A stretch of 64,000 nucleotides of DNA. Origin: an uncultured Pseudomonadales bacterium. Lineage in GTDB: Bacteria > Pseudomonadota > Gammaproteobacteria > Pseudomonadales > Azotimanducaceae. The first letter of the stretch is position 1. Every line of letters begins with the position of its first letter. The notes beneath the pieces were generated by a model, which searched no databases, was not told the DNA's origin, and saw only the letters and a program-made list of their open reading frames with translations. This document shows positions 1 to 9,831 of the stretch, piece by piece. A program made the translations under genes and the position numbers. The stretch covers positions 1,178,001-1,242,000 of the forward strand of contig OY282447.1 in assembly GCA_958296165.1 (NCBI GenBank). Reading direction: 5' to 3'.

Positions 1-699
1 TACGACTGCATAGAGGCCGACATCACCGAGCTTAATCTTCCTCGCGAATGCGTGCGCTTCGTCACCATGAGCCACTTTCTAGAGCACCTGCCCAACCTAG
101 ACGCTGTGTACCGTACATTGAAGAGTGCAGCAGATGCGGCCTCGGACTTCCTCTTCATACAAGGTCCCTACTTCGATGCCGACGAATACCTCGCTACCCA
201 CGGACTGAAGTTCTACTGGTCGGACTGGCACGGCCATCCGTGCCGCCTGACCAGCACCCAACTAGCGAGCATACTGGACAGCCTGATGCTGCGCGAATAC
301 GTCGTCATGGCCCGTCAACCTATTCTGGACTCCGACCATTCCTGCATTCACCCCGTGAGTTCGCCGCGAAACCAGCACCACTACATACCCGGCACGCATC
401 CGCGAAAGCCGTTTCGGACCTTCGAACGTCCCCTTTACAAGGAGATGGTGTGCCTCGTCCGGCTACAGCCACTGAGCGACTGGTCCGTCCTTGTCCAAGC
501 GCACGGGAGTGTAGACTGCATTGGTGGCACTTTGCCTGGAACGAAGGGGTCGAGTGGCGGGGCACAGACCGAAGGAGGTCAGACCGGCGATGATCGACAA
601 AAGGGCTGGCGAGTTCGGCACTCCGTCAACTGCCTTCTGGGTCTAAGTAAGGGCCTATGCTTACGGTTTCTGAACCGCGTTCAGACAACACGGCATTGA
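1..699 (+). CDS. class I SAM-dependent methyltransferase, 5' end outside window
   Basis: The frame is open from base 1, so the N-terminus with the SAM-binding glycine loop lies upstream. The visible part begins YDCIEADITEL and runs into FVTMSHFLEHLPN, the post-III 'HxLEH' segment of class I methyltransferases, followed by an aromatic-rich stretch with DWHGHPCRLT. The substrate cannot be read from this. After about residue 150 (KEMVCLVRLQP) the sequence becomes Gly/Gln/Arg-rich and no longer looks like a folded methyltransferase. The last 74 bases also overlap the convergent gene. The true C-terminus may have been shorter, lost to a frameshift or a mutated stop. The family call is fairly sure; the 3' boundary is not. 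Confidence 0.7.
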   Translation, partial: YDCIEADITELNLPRECVRFVTMSHFLEHLPNLDAVYRTLKSAADAASDFLFIQGPYFDADEYLATHGLKFYWSDWHGHPCRLTSTQLASILDSLMLREYVVMARQPILDSDHSCIHPVSSPRNQHHYIPGTHPRKPFRTFERPLYKEMVCLVRLQPLSDWSVLVQAHGSVDCIGGTLPGTKGSSGGAQTEGGQTGDDRQKGWRVRHSVNCLLGLSKGLCLRFLNRVQTTRH

Positions 700-1273
700 A
701 GGGATCGATGTAAGCGCCGATGTACCAGATTTCAACATGCGCTCGGTCGGGGCCGTCGTCGGGGTCGATGTACTCGCCAACGCGTCGGGGGGCCGCATGC
801 GTCCGGTCCGAGGCGTCGTTGGGGTCGATGTACTCGCCAACGCGTCGGGGGGCCGCATGCGTCCGGTCCGAGGCGTCGTCGGGGTCGATGTACTCGCCAA
901 TATGCCTCGTCTGCCTATCGATTGAGGCGACGACCGCCAACTCGGCATCGAGACTGGCATCCAAGTCATCCCGCTGCTTCGCCTCGTTCGTTGCCTTGCG
1001 GAACGCTAGTTCGCGTTGGTCAGCGCCTAGCACAGTTTCGTCTCGATTTGGCGTCGAGACGAGGTGGCGATGTTCTTCTTCTACTACGCCGCCCGCATAT
1101 TCAGGAGACGGAGACAGTTCCGTGTGAGCGTCTCGGCCAGACCGCTGCTGAACCACCATCAAGCCTACTGCCAGTCCTAGCGTTACGGCCGCGCCCCAAA
1201 ACAGTGGCCACTGCACGTCTCGCACCCTGATGGTGCTAGCTGTGCTTAGGGCTCCGCAGAGTAAATACCGCAT
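626..1273 (-). CDS. small membrane-anchored protein with five GEYIDPDD-type repeats
   Basis: This is a 215-aa protein with no family that I recognise. The start is well supported: AGGAGG lies 6 nt before the ATG. Residues about 22-41 form one hydrophobic segment (LFWGAAVTLGLAVGLMVV), so it is probably a single-pass membrane or signal-anchor protein. The middle is charged. From about residue 125 the C-terminus carries five copies of a motif of the form (I/V)G-x-Y-(I/L)-DP spaced 20 residues apart: IGEYIDPDD, VGEYIDPND, VGEYIDPDD, IGAYIDPFN, IGPYLDPEG. The inner units also share ASDRTHAAPRR. The next gene upstream on the same strand, 49 bp away, encodes another small exported protein. Function unknown. 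Confidence 0.7.
   Translation of the reverse strand: MRYLLCGALSTASTIRVRDVQWPLFWGAAVTLGLAVGLMVVQQRSGRDAHTELSPSPEYAGGVVEEEHRHLVSTPNRDETVLGADQRELAFRKATNEAKQRDDLDASLDAELAVVASIDRQTRHIGEYIDPDDASDRTHAAPRRVGEYIDPNDASDRTHAAPRRVGEYIDPDDGPDRAHVEIWYIGAYIDPFNAVLSERGSETVSIGPYLDPEGS
733..900. repeat. 60-bp in-frame tandem repeat
   Basis: Bases 781-840 and 841-900 are identical except for one base (t at 820, c at 880). Bases 733-780 are a diverged third copy sharing the 20-base core that ends each unit (761-780, 821-840, 881-900). The period is exactly 20 codons, so copy-number change would keep the reading frame of the host gene. Two further, much more diverged units are visible only at protein level. Confidence 0.95.
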
Positions 1274-1322
1274 AGAGCCCTCCTAGGTACACCGATGCAA
1301 GCGGAGCAACGTTGAACACGCG

Positions 1323-1691
1323 CTACAAGACATCAACGCGATAGGCAAAGCAAAAGCCGTTGTGCTTGCGCTGATCGTCTATGTAAACGCGCACTTGGCG
1401 GCCGGTGAAGAAAGCCATCTGCGCCGAATCAAGCATGCGCATGGCATTCGCCTTTGATGTCACATGGTCGCCAGAACAACTCAACGTCACCCACGGCTGG
1501 TCGGGACAGTCCAATTCTGACGGGAGCGCATCAGCGAGTTGCACCATGCAACCGCCAAACTTATCGTCAGCGCCAACCATCGTCCGACTCACGGTCGTTT
1601 GGATCCACATCGTCGCTGCCACCGACGGGATGTGTAGCGGCAGCACAACCACCACAGCGACAGCAAGGACTTTCAGCATGCTCTTGTCCAC
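1323..1691 (-). CDS. small exported cysteine-containing protein (paralogue A)
   Basis: This 122-aa protein starts at GTG, with GGAGGT 6 nt upstream. An N-terminal hydrophobic stretch (LKVLAVAVVVVLPLHIPSVAA) reads as a signal peptide with likely cleavage after SVAA. The mature part has four cysteines: FGGC, ELDC, TLSC and GFCF. It also has a conserved-looking core, AMRMLDSAQMAF, followed by TGRQVRVYIDD and a final RVDVL. A second, frameshifted copy sits at 13852-14249 with the same core. The family is not one I can name. The size and Cys pattern suggest a small disulfide-stabilised periplasmic or secreted protein. Its neighbour downstream is the repeat protein at 626-1273. Confidence 0.75.
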   Translation of the reverse strand: MDKSMLKVLAVAVVVVLPLHIPSVAATMWIQTTVSRTMVGADDKFGGCMVQLADALPSELDCPDQPWVTLSCSGDHVTSKANAMRMLDSAQMAFFTGRQVRVYIDDQRKHNGFCFAYRVDVL

Positions 1692-1768
1692 TTCGGCACC
1701 TCCAATTCCTAGGCTTAAGCCAACACAACAAACATAACACGCTTAGAGTACTATGCAAGTGCTTAAAG

Positions 1769-2430
1769 CTAGGGCACTGGGGCCGTCCGACGACGGTCGG
1801 AACGCCGCGGAGTTCCGCAACGGACGCGAGCCGGCGGCCTGGCTGGGCCTCGTGCCGCGGCAGCGCGTAGTGGTGGTGCGCCTAGGGCTGGTGTCGAAAG
1901 CGCCCGCGCATGCGGGGACGGGGCGAGGGCCGCCCCAGCGGCGCTGCGCCAGCGAGGCCGCGAACTCGGCGATCGCCGTCGGTCCCCCGCGCACCCACCA
2001 GCTTCGCGGCCGACGCCGGCAACCCCGCCGGCTCGTCCAGCCCGCGCAGAGCCTCCCGCGCGCCGTGCGACCTCGCGTAGCCCCGCGTCTCGCCCAGTTC
2101 GACGCCGGTAGCACGTCCCCTCGAAACGCGACGGATCCACGAACGTCTCCGCCAGCAGCGCCGGGTACCCAGCGCCCCTTCATGTCCGACAACAGACGCC
2201 GCAGCGACATCGCCCGCGACGCCAGGTCGGCGCCTCGCGCCCGGCAGGATCAGAAAGCGCGTGTTGTTCGCCACCAGCCGCAAGCGCGGGAACTGCTGCT
2301 CCGGCACCGAGCCGATCCAGGCGTCGAGCGCCTTCACCTTGAACGCGCCGGACTGCCAGCCGACCAGCGCCAGCCAGCGTCCGTCCGCCATCTCCGCCAC
2401 GTGCCGAACCCCGCCCCCGAACAGACATCG
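1769..2430 (-). pseudogene. decayed DUF4338 (DruA-like) gene, several frameshifts and truncated
   Basis: No single frame gives a protein, but successive pieces on the minus strand read like one DUF4338 protein. They are ADGRWLALVGWQSGAFKVK then RLVANNTRFLILP (about 2394-2240), DLASRAMSLRRLLSDMKGRW (about 2228-2168), YPALLAETFVDPSRFEGTCY (about 2165-2105) and LGETRGYARSHGARE (about 2096-2050). These match, in order, the 'LGxxGWGSxA...VNNxRFLILP...LASxxLxxxL...ETFVDxxRFxGTCYxAxNW...LGxTxGRG' layout I know for the family. The first step is between 2228 and 2233. The N-terminal third is missing. DUF4338 proteins are often encoded near mobile elements; DruA of Druantia anti-phage systems carries the domain. 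No Druantia partner gene is nearby. Confidence 0.65.
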
Positions 2431-2483
2431 AAACCCTGGAGGTCAGCGTGGTGTGGTCCTTGAGGCAAGGCCCAGCTGTCGGC

Positions 2484-3356
2484 TCAACGCAATGATCGGA
2501 TGTATTCGCGCAGCGACGGTTGCCAAGACTGGGTATCGAGGCCGAAGGCGCGGCGCAGCTTTGCCGCATCCAGCCTCGAATTGAGCGGTCGCACCGCTTT
2601 CGACGGCCACTCGGAAGTGCTGATGGCGCGTATGGGCGGCGCTGTGTTCAGCACGCCCATCTGCGCACCTACACGAACGATCTCGCGCGCGAAGGCGCAC
2701 CACGACAGCGCTGGGGTTGTGGAGTAGTGGTAGGTATCCCACCGATCGTCGCCGCGCACCACCGTCTTGGCGATTGCGCGGACGGTCGCAGCGATGGCGG
2801 TCGCCGGCGAGGGTGCGCCAACCTGATCGTCCACCACGGCGAGGTCGCGACGGTCGCGAGCCAAGCCGAGCATGGTGTCTACGAAGCCGCGGCCGAGACG
2901 GCCGAACACCCAGCTAACGCGCAATATGACGCATCTGTCGGTAGCTGTGCGCAGGGCTTGTTCGCCGGCAAGTTTCGACGCGCCGTACACGCCGAGCGGA
3001 TTCGGTGCGTCGTCCTCCGCATAGCTCGCGCTCTTGGCGCCGTCGAAGACGTAGTCGGTAGAAAGGTGGATGATGCCGATGCGCCGTGCAGCACAGGCTT
3101 CGCCGAGCACTCCTACCGCGTCGGCGTTGGCCGCATAGGCGAGTTGTGGTTCGTCTTCGGCGCGGTCTACCGCGGTGTAGGCGGCGCAATTCACCAAGAT
3201 GTCCGGCGCCAGAGCGTCGAGCCGGTGCGCCACTTGGTCGGGCTTGGTGATGTCCAAATCCTGACGGTCTAAGCCCGCCACGGAGAAATCCGGCGCATCG
3301 AGACGCACGACTTCGCTGCCTACCTGGCCAGCCGCGCCGGCGACCAGCACCTTCAC
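2484..3356 (-). CDS. rmlD: dTDP-4-dehydrorhamnose reductase
   Basis: The enzyme catalyses the last step of dTDP-L-rhamnose synthesis, NAD(P)H-dependent reduction of the 4-keto group, in the cytoplasm. The 290-aa product has the SDR glycine motif GAAGQVGSE at the N-terminus, the Thr-Asp-Tyr (STDYVFDG) and YGASKLAGE active-site segments, and the sugar-binding RPLNSRLD near the end. I chose the GTG at 3356 because its GTGA overlaps the rmlC stop and the protein then starts exactly at the Rossmann strand (VKVLVAGAAGQ). The longer open frame upstream is only the antisense-like shadow of rmlC. It is the last gene of the rmlA-rmlC-rmlD run. Confidence 0.95.
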   Translation of the reverse strand: MKVLVAGAAGQVGSEVVRLDAPDFSVAGLDRQDLDITKPDQVAHRLDALAPDILVNCAAYTAVDRAEDEPQLAYAANADAVGVLGEACAARRIGIIHLSTDYVFDGAKSASYAEDDAPNPLGVYGASKLAGEQALRTATDRCVILRVSWVFGRLGRGFVDTMLGLARDRRDLAVVDDQVGAPSPATAIAATVRAIAKTVVRGDDRWDTYHYSTTPALSWCAFAREIVRVGAQMGVLNTAPPIRAISTSEWPSKAVRPLNSRLDAAKLRRAFGLDTQSWQPSLREYIRSLR

Positions 3357-3892
3357 CGCGCAACGTACTCGTCGAGGGTGGGATTGCGGCTGTCGGCTAC
3401 CGACAAGATGGGGTCTTCGATCGGCCACTGAATGCCGATGGTCGGGTCGTTCCAGGCCACGCCGCGAGCGTCGCCTGGGCGATAGTGCGCCGTACACTTG
3501 TACTCGAAGTCCGCGACTTCGGACAGCACGCAGAACCCGTGCGCGTAGCCCGCCGGAATGAACAGCTGCACATGGCTGGCGTCGTCCAGATAGACGCCCA
3601 CATGCTCACGAAACGTCGGCGAGCTGGGGTTGACGTCTACCGCTACGTCGTACACGCGGCCACGCGATACGCGCACCAGCTTGCCTTGCGGTTGTTGTTC
3701 CTGGAAGTGCAGCCCGCGCAGCACGCCACGGCGCGAACGAGAGTGGTTGTCCTGCACGAAATCGTGGCGCAGCGCCTCGAACTCGCTATAGCGGTTCTTG
3801 CTGTAGCTCTCCAGCAAGAACCCGCGGTCGTCTCCGAAAACGTCCGGACGTATCACAACAACGCCCGGCAACGCCGTTTCCTCCACACGCAT
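3353..3892 (-). CDS. rmlC: dTDP-4-dehydrorhamnose 3,5-epimerase
   Basis: This 179-aa cupin epimerase acts before RmlD on dTDP-4-keto-6-deoxyglucose. Visible family marks are DDRGFLLESYS, QDNHSRSRRGVLRGLHFQ (the catalytic His is in LRGLHFQ), GKLVRVSRGRVYDVAVD and FIPAGYAHGFCVLS. The length is normal. The gene starts 3 nt after the rmlA stop and its own stop overlaps the rmlD start, so the three are almost certainly co-transcribed and translationally coupled. Confidence 0.97.
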   Translation of the reverse strand: MRVEETALPGVVVIRPDVFGDDRGFLLESYSKNRYSEFEALRHDFVQDNHSRSRRGVLRGLHFQEQQPQGKLVRVSRGRVYDVAVDVNPSSPTFREHVGVYLDDASHVQLFIPAGYAHGFCVLSEVADFEYKCTAHYRPGDARGVAWNDPTIGIQWPIEDPILSVADSRNPTLDEYVAR

Positions 3893-3895
3893 CAG

Positions 3896-4783
3896 CTAGC
3901 GTTCTCCGACCTCGGCCAGCAAGCCCTGCAGGTATTCGCCGTACGGACGGCCGGCGAAGGACGCAGCCAGCCGTGCGAGATCGTCGTCGGATATCCACCG
4001 CATGCGCCAAGCCACTTCCTCCGGGCACGCGACCTTCAAGCCTTGCCGATTTTCTATCGTCTGCACGAACAAGCTGGCCTCCAGCAAGGATTCGGGCGTG
4101 CCGGTGTCCAGCCAAGCCATGCCGCGCCCGAATTGCACGACGTTTAGCCTGCCTTGGCGCAGATAGACGCGGTTGAGGTCGGTAATCTCCAATTCGCCGC
4201 GTGCGGAAGGCTGCAGCGATTCGGCAACGCCGACTACGTCGTTGTCGTACACGTAAAGGCCGGTTACGGCCATGTTGGATCGCGGCCGGGCAGGTTTCTC
4301 TTCAATGCGCAACGCACGCCCGCGTGCGTCCACTTCCAACACGCCGAACTGGGCCGGGTTCTTTACCGGGTATGTGAATACGGTTGCGCCTTGGTTGGCC
4401 TCGATGGCTCCGCGGGCCCTTCGAGAGAGCTCGTTGCCGAAGAAGATGTTGTCGCCGAGGATCAGCGCAACGGGCGAGCTGCCCACGAACTGCTTGCCGA
4501 CAACGAAAGCATCCGCTAGGCCGCGTGGCTCGTCCTGGACAACATAGGAGAAGCTCATGCCCCACTGCGTACCGTCGCCAAGCAAGGCGCGCAGAAGCGG
4601 CGTGTCTCGTGGCGTGGAGACAATCAGCACATCGCGCACGCCGCCGAGCATCAGCGTCGTCAGCGGGTAGTAGACCATGGGTTTGTCGTAGACGGGCAAG
4701 AGCTGCTTGCAGACGCCGATTGTCACCGGATGCAGCCGCGTGTTGTGTCCGCCGGCGAGTACGATGCCCTTGGTTTCTGTCAT
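3896..4783 (-). CDS. rmlA: glucose-1-phosphate thymidylyltransferase
   Basis: The enzyme forms dTDP-glucose from glucose-1-phosphate and dTTP, the entry to the rhamnose pathway. The 295-aa length is typical. Motifs include KQLLPVYDKPMVYYPL, LILGDNIFFG and the C-terminal WLDTGTPESL. The nucleotide-binding loop reads GGHNTRLHP (residues 11-19) where most homologues have GGSGTRLYP, a substitution worth noting although the Arg is kept. No Shine-Dalgarno sequence is obvious. rmlB (4,6-dehydratase) is not in the window. Rhamnose made here would feed O-antigen or another surface glycan; the methyltransferase at the left edge could belong to a glycan locus, but that is inference. Confidence 0.96.
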   Translation of the reverse strand: MTETKGIVLAGGHNTRLHPVTIGVCKQLLPVYDKPMVYYPLTTLMLGGVRDVLIVSTPRDTPLLRALLGDGTQWGMSFSYVVQDEPRGLADAFVVGKQFVGSSPVALILGDNIFFGNELSRRARGAIEANQGATVFTYPVKNPAQFGVLEVDARGRALRIEEKPARPRSNMAVTGLYVYDNDVVGVAESLQPSARGELEITDLNRVYLRQGRLNVVQFGRGMAWLDTGTPESLLEASLFVQTIENRQGLKVACPEEVAWRMRWISDDDLARLAASFAGRPYGEYLQGLLAEVGER

Positions 4784-4827
4784 GGCGCGATCTAGGTTAG
4801 CAGCACATTGGCCGTATACAAGGATGA

Positions 4828-4914
4828 TGGTGCCGAAGAGAGGATTCGAACCTCCACGGACGATCGCCCACTACCCCCTCAAGGTAGCGTGTCTACCAGT
4901 TCCACCACTTCGGC
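4828..4914 (-). tRNA. tRNA-Leu (anticodon GAG), CCA encoded
   Basis: Read on the minus strand, the acceptor stem GCCGAAG (4914-4908) pairs with CTTCGGC (4838-4832). This is followed by A and an encoded CCA (4830-4828). The T-loop GGTTCGAATCC is intact. The anticodon stem CTACC/GGTAG holds the loop TTGAGGG, anticodon GAG at 4880-4878. The long variable arm expected of a class II tRNA is present. Placement next to secG matches the conserved gammaproteobacterial secG-tRNA-Leu order. Confidence 0.96.
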
Positions 4915-4934
4915 GTGTTCAGCCGCCAATCATA

Positions 4935-4958
4935 ACTCAGGCCATCACTCAGGCCATC
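4935..4958. repeat. exact 12-bp tandem duplication downstream of secG
   Basis: ACTCAGGCCATC occurs at 4935-4946 and again immediately at 4947-4958, between the tRNA-Leu gene and the 3' end of secG. It is one of many such short tandem duplications in the gaps of this window. Confidence 0.95.
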
Positions 4959-4978
4959 AACTTCGGCAATCACTCCGG

Positions 4979-5341
4979 TTATAGCTCCGGCAAGTCTGAA
5001 TCTGGGTCTGTTTCGCTAGTTTCGTCAGCTTCGGCGGGCGCTTGGCCGTCGTCCACGGGCAGTTCGATCACCGGCAAGCCGAAATCGCGCACTGCCTCGG
5101 CGCGTTCCTTCGCGCTGTAGGCCAGGCCGAAGGAGATCAGGAAGAAGCCGATGGCCAGCCAGACCGTCGTCTTGGTTAGGAAGGAGGCCGAACCGGCGCT
5201 GCCGAACAGCGTGTTGGCGCTGCCGGAGCCGAACGCCGCGCCCACGTCGGCACCCTTGCCCTGCTGTATGAGCACGAGCGCACCGAGGGCCACGGCGTCT
5301 ATCACCAACAGGATGAGAAGAATGGTCTCAACGGTATTCAC
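4979..5341 (-). CDS. secG: preprotein translocase subunit SecG
   Basis: This small subunit of the SecYEG channel assists protein export across the inner membrane. The 120-aa protein has two hydrophobic segments (about 5-25 and 57-76) separated by the characteristic loop QQGKGADVGAAFGSGSANTL. It ends in an acidic, Pro/Asp/Glu-rich cytosolic tail, which is common in gammaproteobacterial SecG. The start overlaps the tpiA stop by four bases (ATGA), and tRNA-Leu follows downstream, the usual order. Confidence 0.95.
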   Translation of the reverse strand: MNTVETILLILLVIDAVALGALVLIQQGKGADVGAAFGSGSANTLFGSAGSASFLTKTTVWLAIGFFLISFGLAYSAKERAEAVRDFGLPVIELPVDDGQAPAEADETSETDPDSDLPEL

Positions 5342-6120
5342 TGTGTACCTGTCGTGTCATTGGTCGTGGCCGCGCACGGTGCGCAAGCAGCCGCACAGCA
5401 TATCGCCGCGAACGCCGTTGCGTCCAGCGATGCTCCACCCACCAAACCACCGTCGATATCCGCCGCGGCGAATAGCGCGGCGGCGCCGTCGGCCTTGATG
5501 CTGCCGCCGTAGAGCAGCCGCGTTCGAGCAGCCACGCCGGCGCGGCCCAGCCGTTCCCGAATCGCGGCGTGCATGTCTTGCGCCACCGCCGGCGTTGCCG
5601 TTGCGCCGGTGCCAATCGCCCACACCGGCTCATAGGCAATAGTGGCGTGCTCGAGGGCCGGAGCAGGGGCGTTGTCGAGCACAGCGGCGAGCTGCGCGTG
5701 TACGGTCGCATGGGCACGGCCGCTACGCCGCTGCTGCAACGTCTCTCCAACGCAAAGAATCGGGTTCAAACCAGCTCGTTTGGCGGCCTGGAACTTCTGC
5801 GCCACTATCGCGTCGCTCTCGCCGAACAAACTGCGCCGCTCCGAGTGGCCAATGATAGCGTACTCGGCGCCCAAATCCCGGGCCATTTCCGCCGCATGTT
5901 CTCCGGTGAGAGCGCCGCTCGGCACGGTGGCGACGTTTTGCACGCCGAATCGTATGCGCCGACCTCGGAACGCGGCCACACACTGCGCGAGGTACGCTAG
6001 CGGCGGACAGATGACGACATCGACGCCCACCGGAGCATCGCCATACTGCGATGCGAAGGATGTGATGAATCGTCGGTCGCCATGCATCTTCCAGTTGGCA
6101 ACCACCAACGCGCGCCGCAC
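5338..6120 (-). CDS. tpiA: triosephosphate isomerase
   Basis: The enzyme interconverts dihydroxyacetone phosphate and glyceraldehyde-3-phosphate. All catalytic elements are visible: Lys in VVANWKMHG, His in AIIGHSERR, Glu in AYEPVWAIGTG, and the phosphate-binding LLYGGSIK. The GTG at 6120 gives a 260-aa protein beginning VRRALVVANWK, the normal TIM start. The 15 extra codons upstream have no family counterpart and are rejected. It ends with a Cys/Ala-rich tail (AAICCAAACAPCAA) that is longer than usual. Its stop overlaps the secG start. Confidence 0.95.
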   Translation of the reverse strand: MRRALVVANWKMHGDRRFITSFASQYGDAPVGVDVVICPPLAYLAQCVAAFRGRRIRFGVQNVATVPSGALTGEHAAEMARDLGAEYAIIGHSERRSLFGESDAIVAQKFQAAKRAGLNPILCVGETLQQRRSGRAHATVHAQLAAVLDNAPAPALEHATIAYEPVWAIGTGATATPAVAQDMHAAIRERLGRAGVAARTRLLYGGSIKADGAAALFAAADIDGGLVGGASLDATAFAAICCAAACAPCAATTNDTTGTQ

Positions 6121-6225
6121 GCCTAGGGTCTCGCCGCCCGGAAAAGGCGGCGCCGTGGCGCACAAATGCCTGGCGCATTGGGCGACGCCAACGTAGAACT
6201 CCTTAAGGCGTGGGCGTTGGCGGCG

Positions 6226-7566
6226 CTAGCCGCCGTTGGCCTGCCGCGCCACGTCAGCCAGCACCGCGGCGCGGTCGCGCACCTCGTCGGCATGCTCGCC
6301 CTCCACCATGATGCGCACGACCGGCTCCGTTCCGCTCGGGCGGATGACGACGCGGCCATGACCCCGTAAGGCATTCTCTACATCTCTTGCCGCATCCACA
6401 ACGGTTCCACTGCCCGCCACCGCTGCCGGGTCGTGCGTTTCAACGTTCACTGTCGCCTGCGGCAGCTTGTGTATGCCGTGGTATAGCTCGCGCAAGGACT
6501 TGCCCATTTCCACCATCGCGGCAAGCACTTGCAGGGCAGAGACAATGCCGTCGCCGGTGGTAGTGAGGGCCAGGCAGACCAGATGGCCGGACGTCTCGCC
6601 GCCGAGCTGCCAGCCGTTCGCGCGCAGTCTTTCGAGCACATAGCGGTCGCCTACGGCGGCGCGCTCGAAAGGGATGCCGCAGGTCTCAAGCGCTCGCTCT
6701 AGCCCAAGGTTGCTCATCACCGTGCCGACCACGCCGCCCTGCAAACGACCGCGCAGAAAGCCGGATTTGGCAATGATGTACAGCAGATCGTCGCCATCAA
6801 CGACTTGGCCGTCGGCATCCACCATCACCACCCGGTCGCCATCGCCATCGAAGGAAATGCCGACATCAGCGCCGACTTCCACCACTTTCGCCGCCGCGGC
6901 CTGCGGATGCGTGGAGCCGCAACCGCTGTTGATGTTGGTGCCATCCGGCTCGACGCCGATGGCGGTCACGTCCGCGCCGAGTTCCTCGAATACCTTGGGC
7001 GCTACCGCATAGGTGGCGCCGTGGGCGCAGTCGACGACGATCTTGAGGCCGCGCAAATGCAGCCCGCGTTCAACGGTGCTCTTGCAGAACTCGATGTAGC
7101 GGCCGCGCGCATCATCGATCCGAAACGCCCGCCCCAAGGCTTGCGAGCCGACCGAGATCATGGGCTGCTCCAGCTGTTGTTCGATGGCGGCCTCGCGTTC
7201 GTCCGGCAGCTTGTTGCCTTCGGCGTCGAAGATCTTGATGCCGTTGTCGTCGAAGGGATTGTGCGAAGCGCTGATGACGATGCCGGCGTCGGCGCCCAAC
7301 GTACGGGTCAGGTAGGCGACGGCCGGCGTGGGGATGGGACTCAGCAGGTTGACGTTGACGCCGGCCGAAACCAGCCCGGCTTCCAGCACGGACTCGATCA
7401 TATAGCCGGAGATGCGCGTGTCTTTTCCGATCAGCACCAGCGGCGAACCATCGGAGGCGAGCACCTTGCCGATGGCCCAGCCTAGCCGCAGACAGAAATC
7501 CGGAGTGATGGGGCCAGTGCCTACCTGTCCGCGAATGCCGTCGGTGCCGAAAAAGTTCCTCTTCAT
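6226..7566 (-). CDS. glmM: phosphoglucosamine mutase
   Basis: GlmM converts glucosamine-6-phosphate to glucosamine-1-phosphate for peptidoglycan and LPS precursors. The 446-aa protein starts [16 protein letters not shown]. It carries the phosphoserine loop [14 protein letters not shown], the metal loop SFDGDGDR and the C-terminal phosphate-binding [16 protein letters not shown]. The ATG at 7566 is preceded by a purine-rich leader. The open frame extends 17 codons further upstream, but that extension is the translated leader. folP, which normally lies between ftsH and glmM, is absent. Confidence 0.96.
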   Translation of the reverse strand: MKRNFFGTDGIRGQVGTGPITPDFCLRLGWAIGKVLASDGSPLVLIGKDTRISGYMIESVLEAGLVSAGVNVNLLSPIPTPAVAYLTRTLGADAGIVISASHNPFDDNGIKIFDAEGNKLPDEREAAIEQQLEQPMISVGSQALGRAFRIDDARGRYIEFCKSTVERGLHLRGLKIVVDCAHGATYAVAPKVFEELGADVTAIGVEPDGTNINSGCGSTHPQAAAAKVVEVGADVGISFDGDGDRVVMVDADGQVVDGDDLLYIIAKSGFLRGRLQGGVVGTVMSNLGLERALETCGIPFERAAVGDRYVLERLRANGWQLGGETSGHLVCLALTTTGDGIVSALQVLAAMVEMGKSLRELYHGIHKLPQATVNVETHDPAAVAGSGTVVDAARDVENALRGHGRVVIRPSGTEPVVRIMVEGEHADEVRDRAAVLADVARQANGG

Positions 7567-7625
7567 CGCTGCTCTACCTTCCTGGCCCTTCCATCTTCCA
7601 CCTTCCACCCTTTCCACCCTTCCTG
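7567..7625 (-). other. purine-only-like leader of glmM with repeated GGTGGAA
   Basis: On the minus strand the 59 bases before glmM are almost all purines and contain repeated GGTGGAA/GGAAGG units. The stretch holds several overlapping Shine-Dalgarno-like sequences and many GG runs. It could be a slippage-prone ribosome-loading leader or form G-rich structure. This is description only. Confidence 0.5.
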
Positions 7626-7686
7626 CACAGGTACTGCTGTAGCGCTTGAGCCCACGCCAGTGCGCGGTCTCGCTCTGCGTCGGTTT

Positions 7687-9618
<1,932 letters not shown>

Positions 9619-9712
9619 ATCAACCCTTCGAGGCCCGAGTTCGCGATGCGTCGAGTCGCCTCACGCAAGACGGGAGAGCCTACACTGAATCGTCGCCAAG
9701 CGCCAACTTTGG

Positions 9713-9730
9713 GTGCCTAGCGTGCCTAGC
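9713..9730. repeat. 9-bp tandem duplication between ftsH and greA
   Basis: GTGCCTAGC is repeated head to tail at 9713-9721 and 9722-9730 in the gap upstream of ftsH. The rest of this 213-bp gap shows no gene. Confidence 0.9.
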
Positions 9731-9831
9731 GGCAGGACATAAGATGCGGCCGAAGCGCCGCAATGCAAGAGACTGCGGGCTGGTTTGCTTTGAAGTTCAG
9801 CTGCGCCGACCTGCCCGGTGCGCTTTGGCGG

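Noticed and set aside
733-900. CRISPR array
   Set aside because: The repeats have no unique spacers, are in frame with a protein and have a 60-bp period explained by 20-residue units.
1-1900. Apparent abundance of CTAG tetranucleotides (eleven in the first 1.9 kb)
   Set aside because: CTAG is scarce in many gammaproteobacteria, but without a genome-wide count the observation may only reflect lineage composition.
1753-2463. 236-aa plus-strand open frame
   Set aside because: Arg/Pro/Gln-rich with no fold or family; it is the antisense shadow of the decayed DUF4338 gene.
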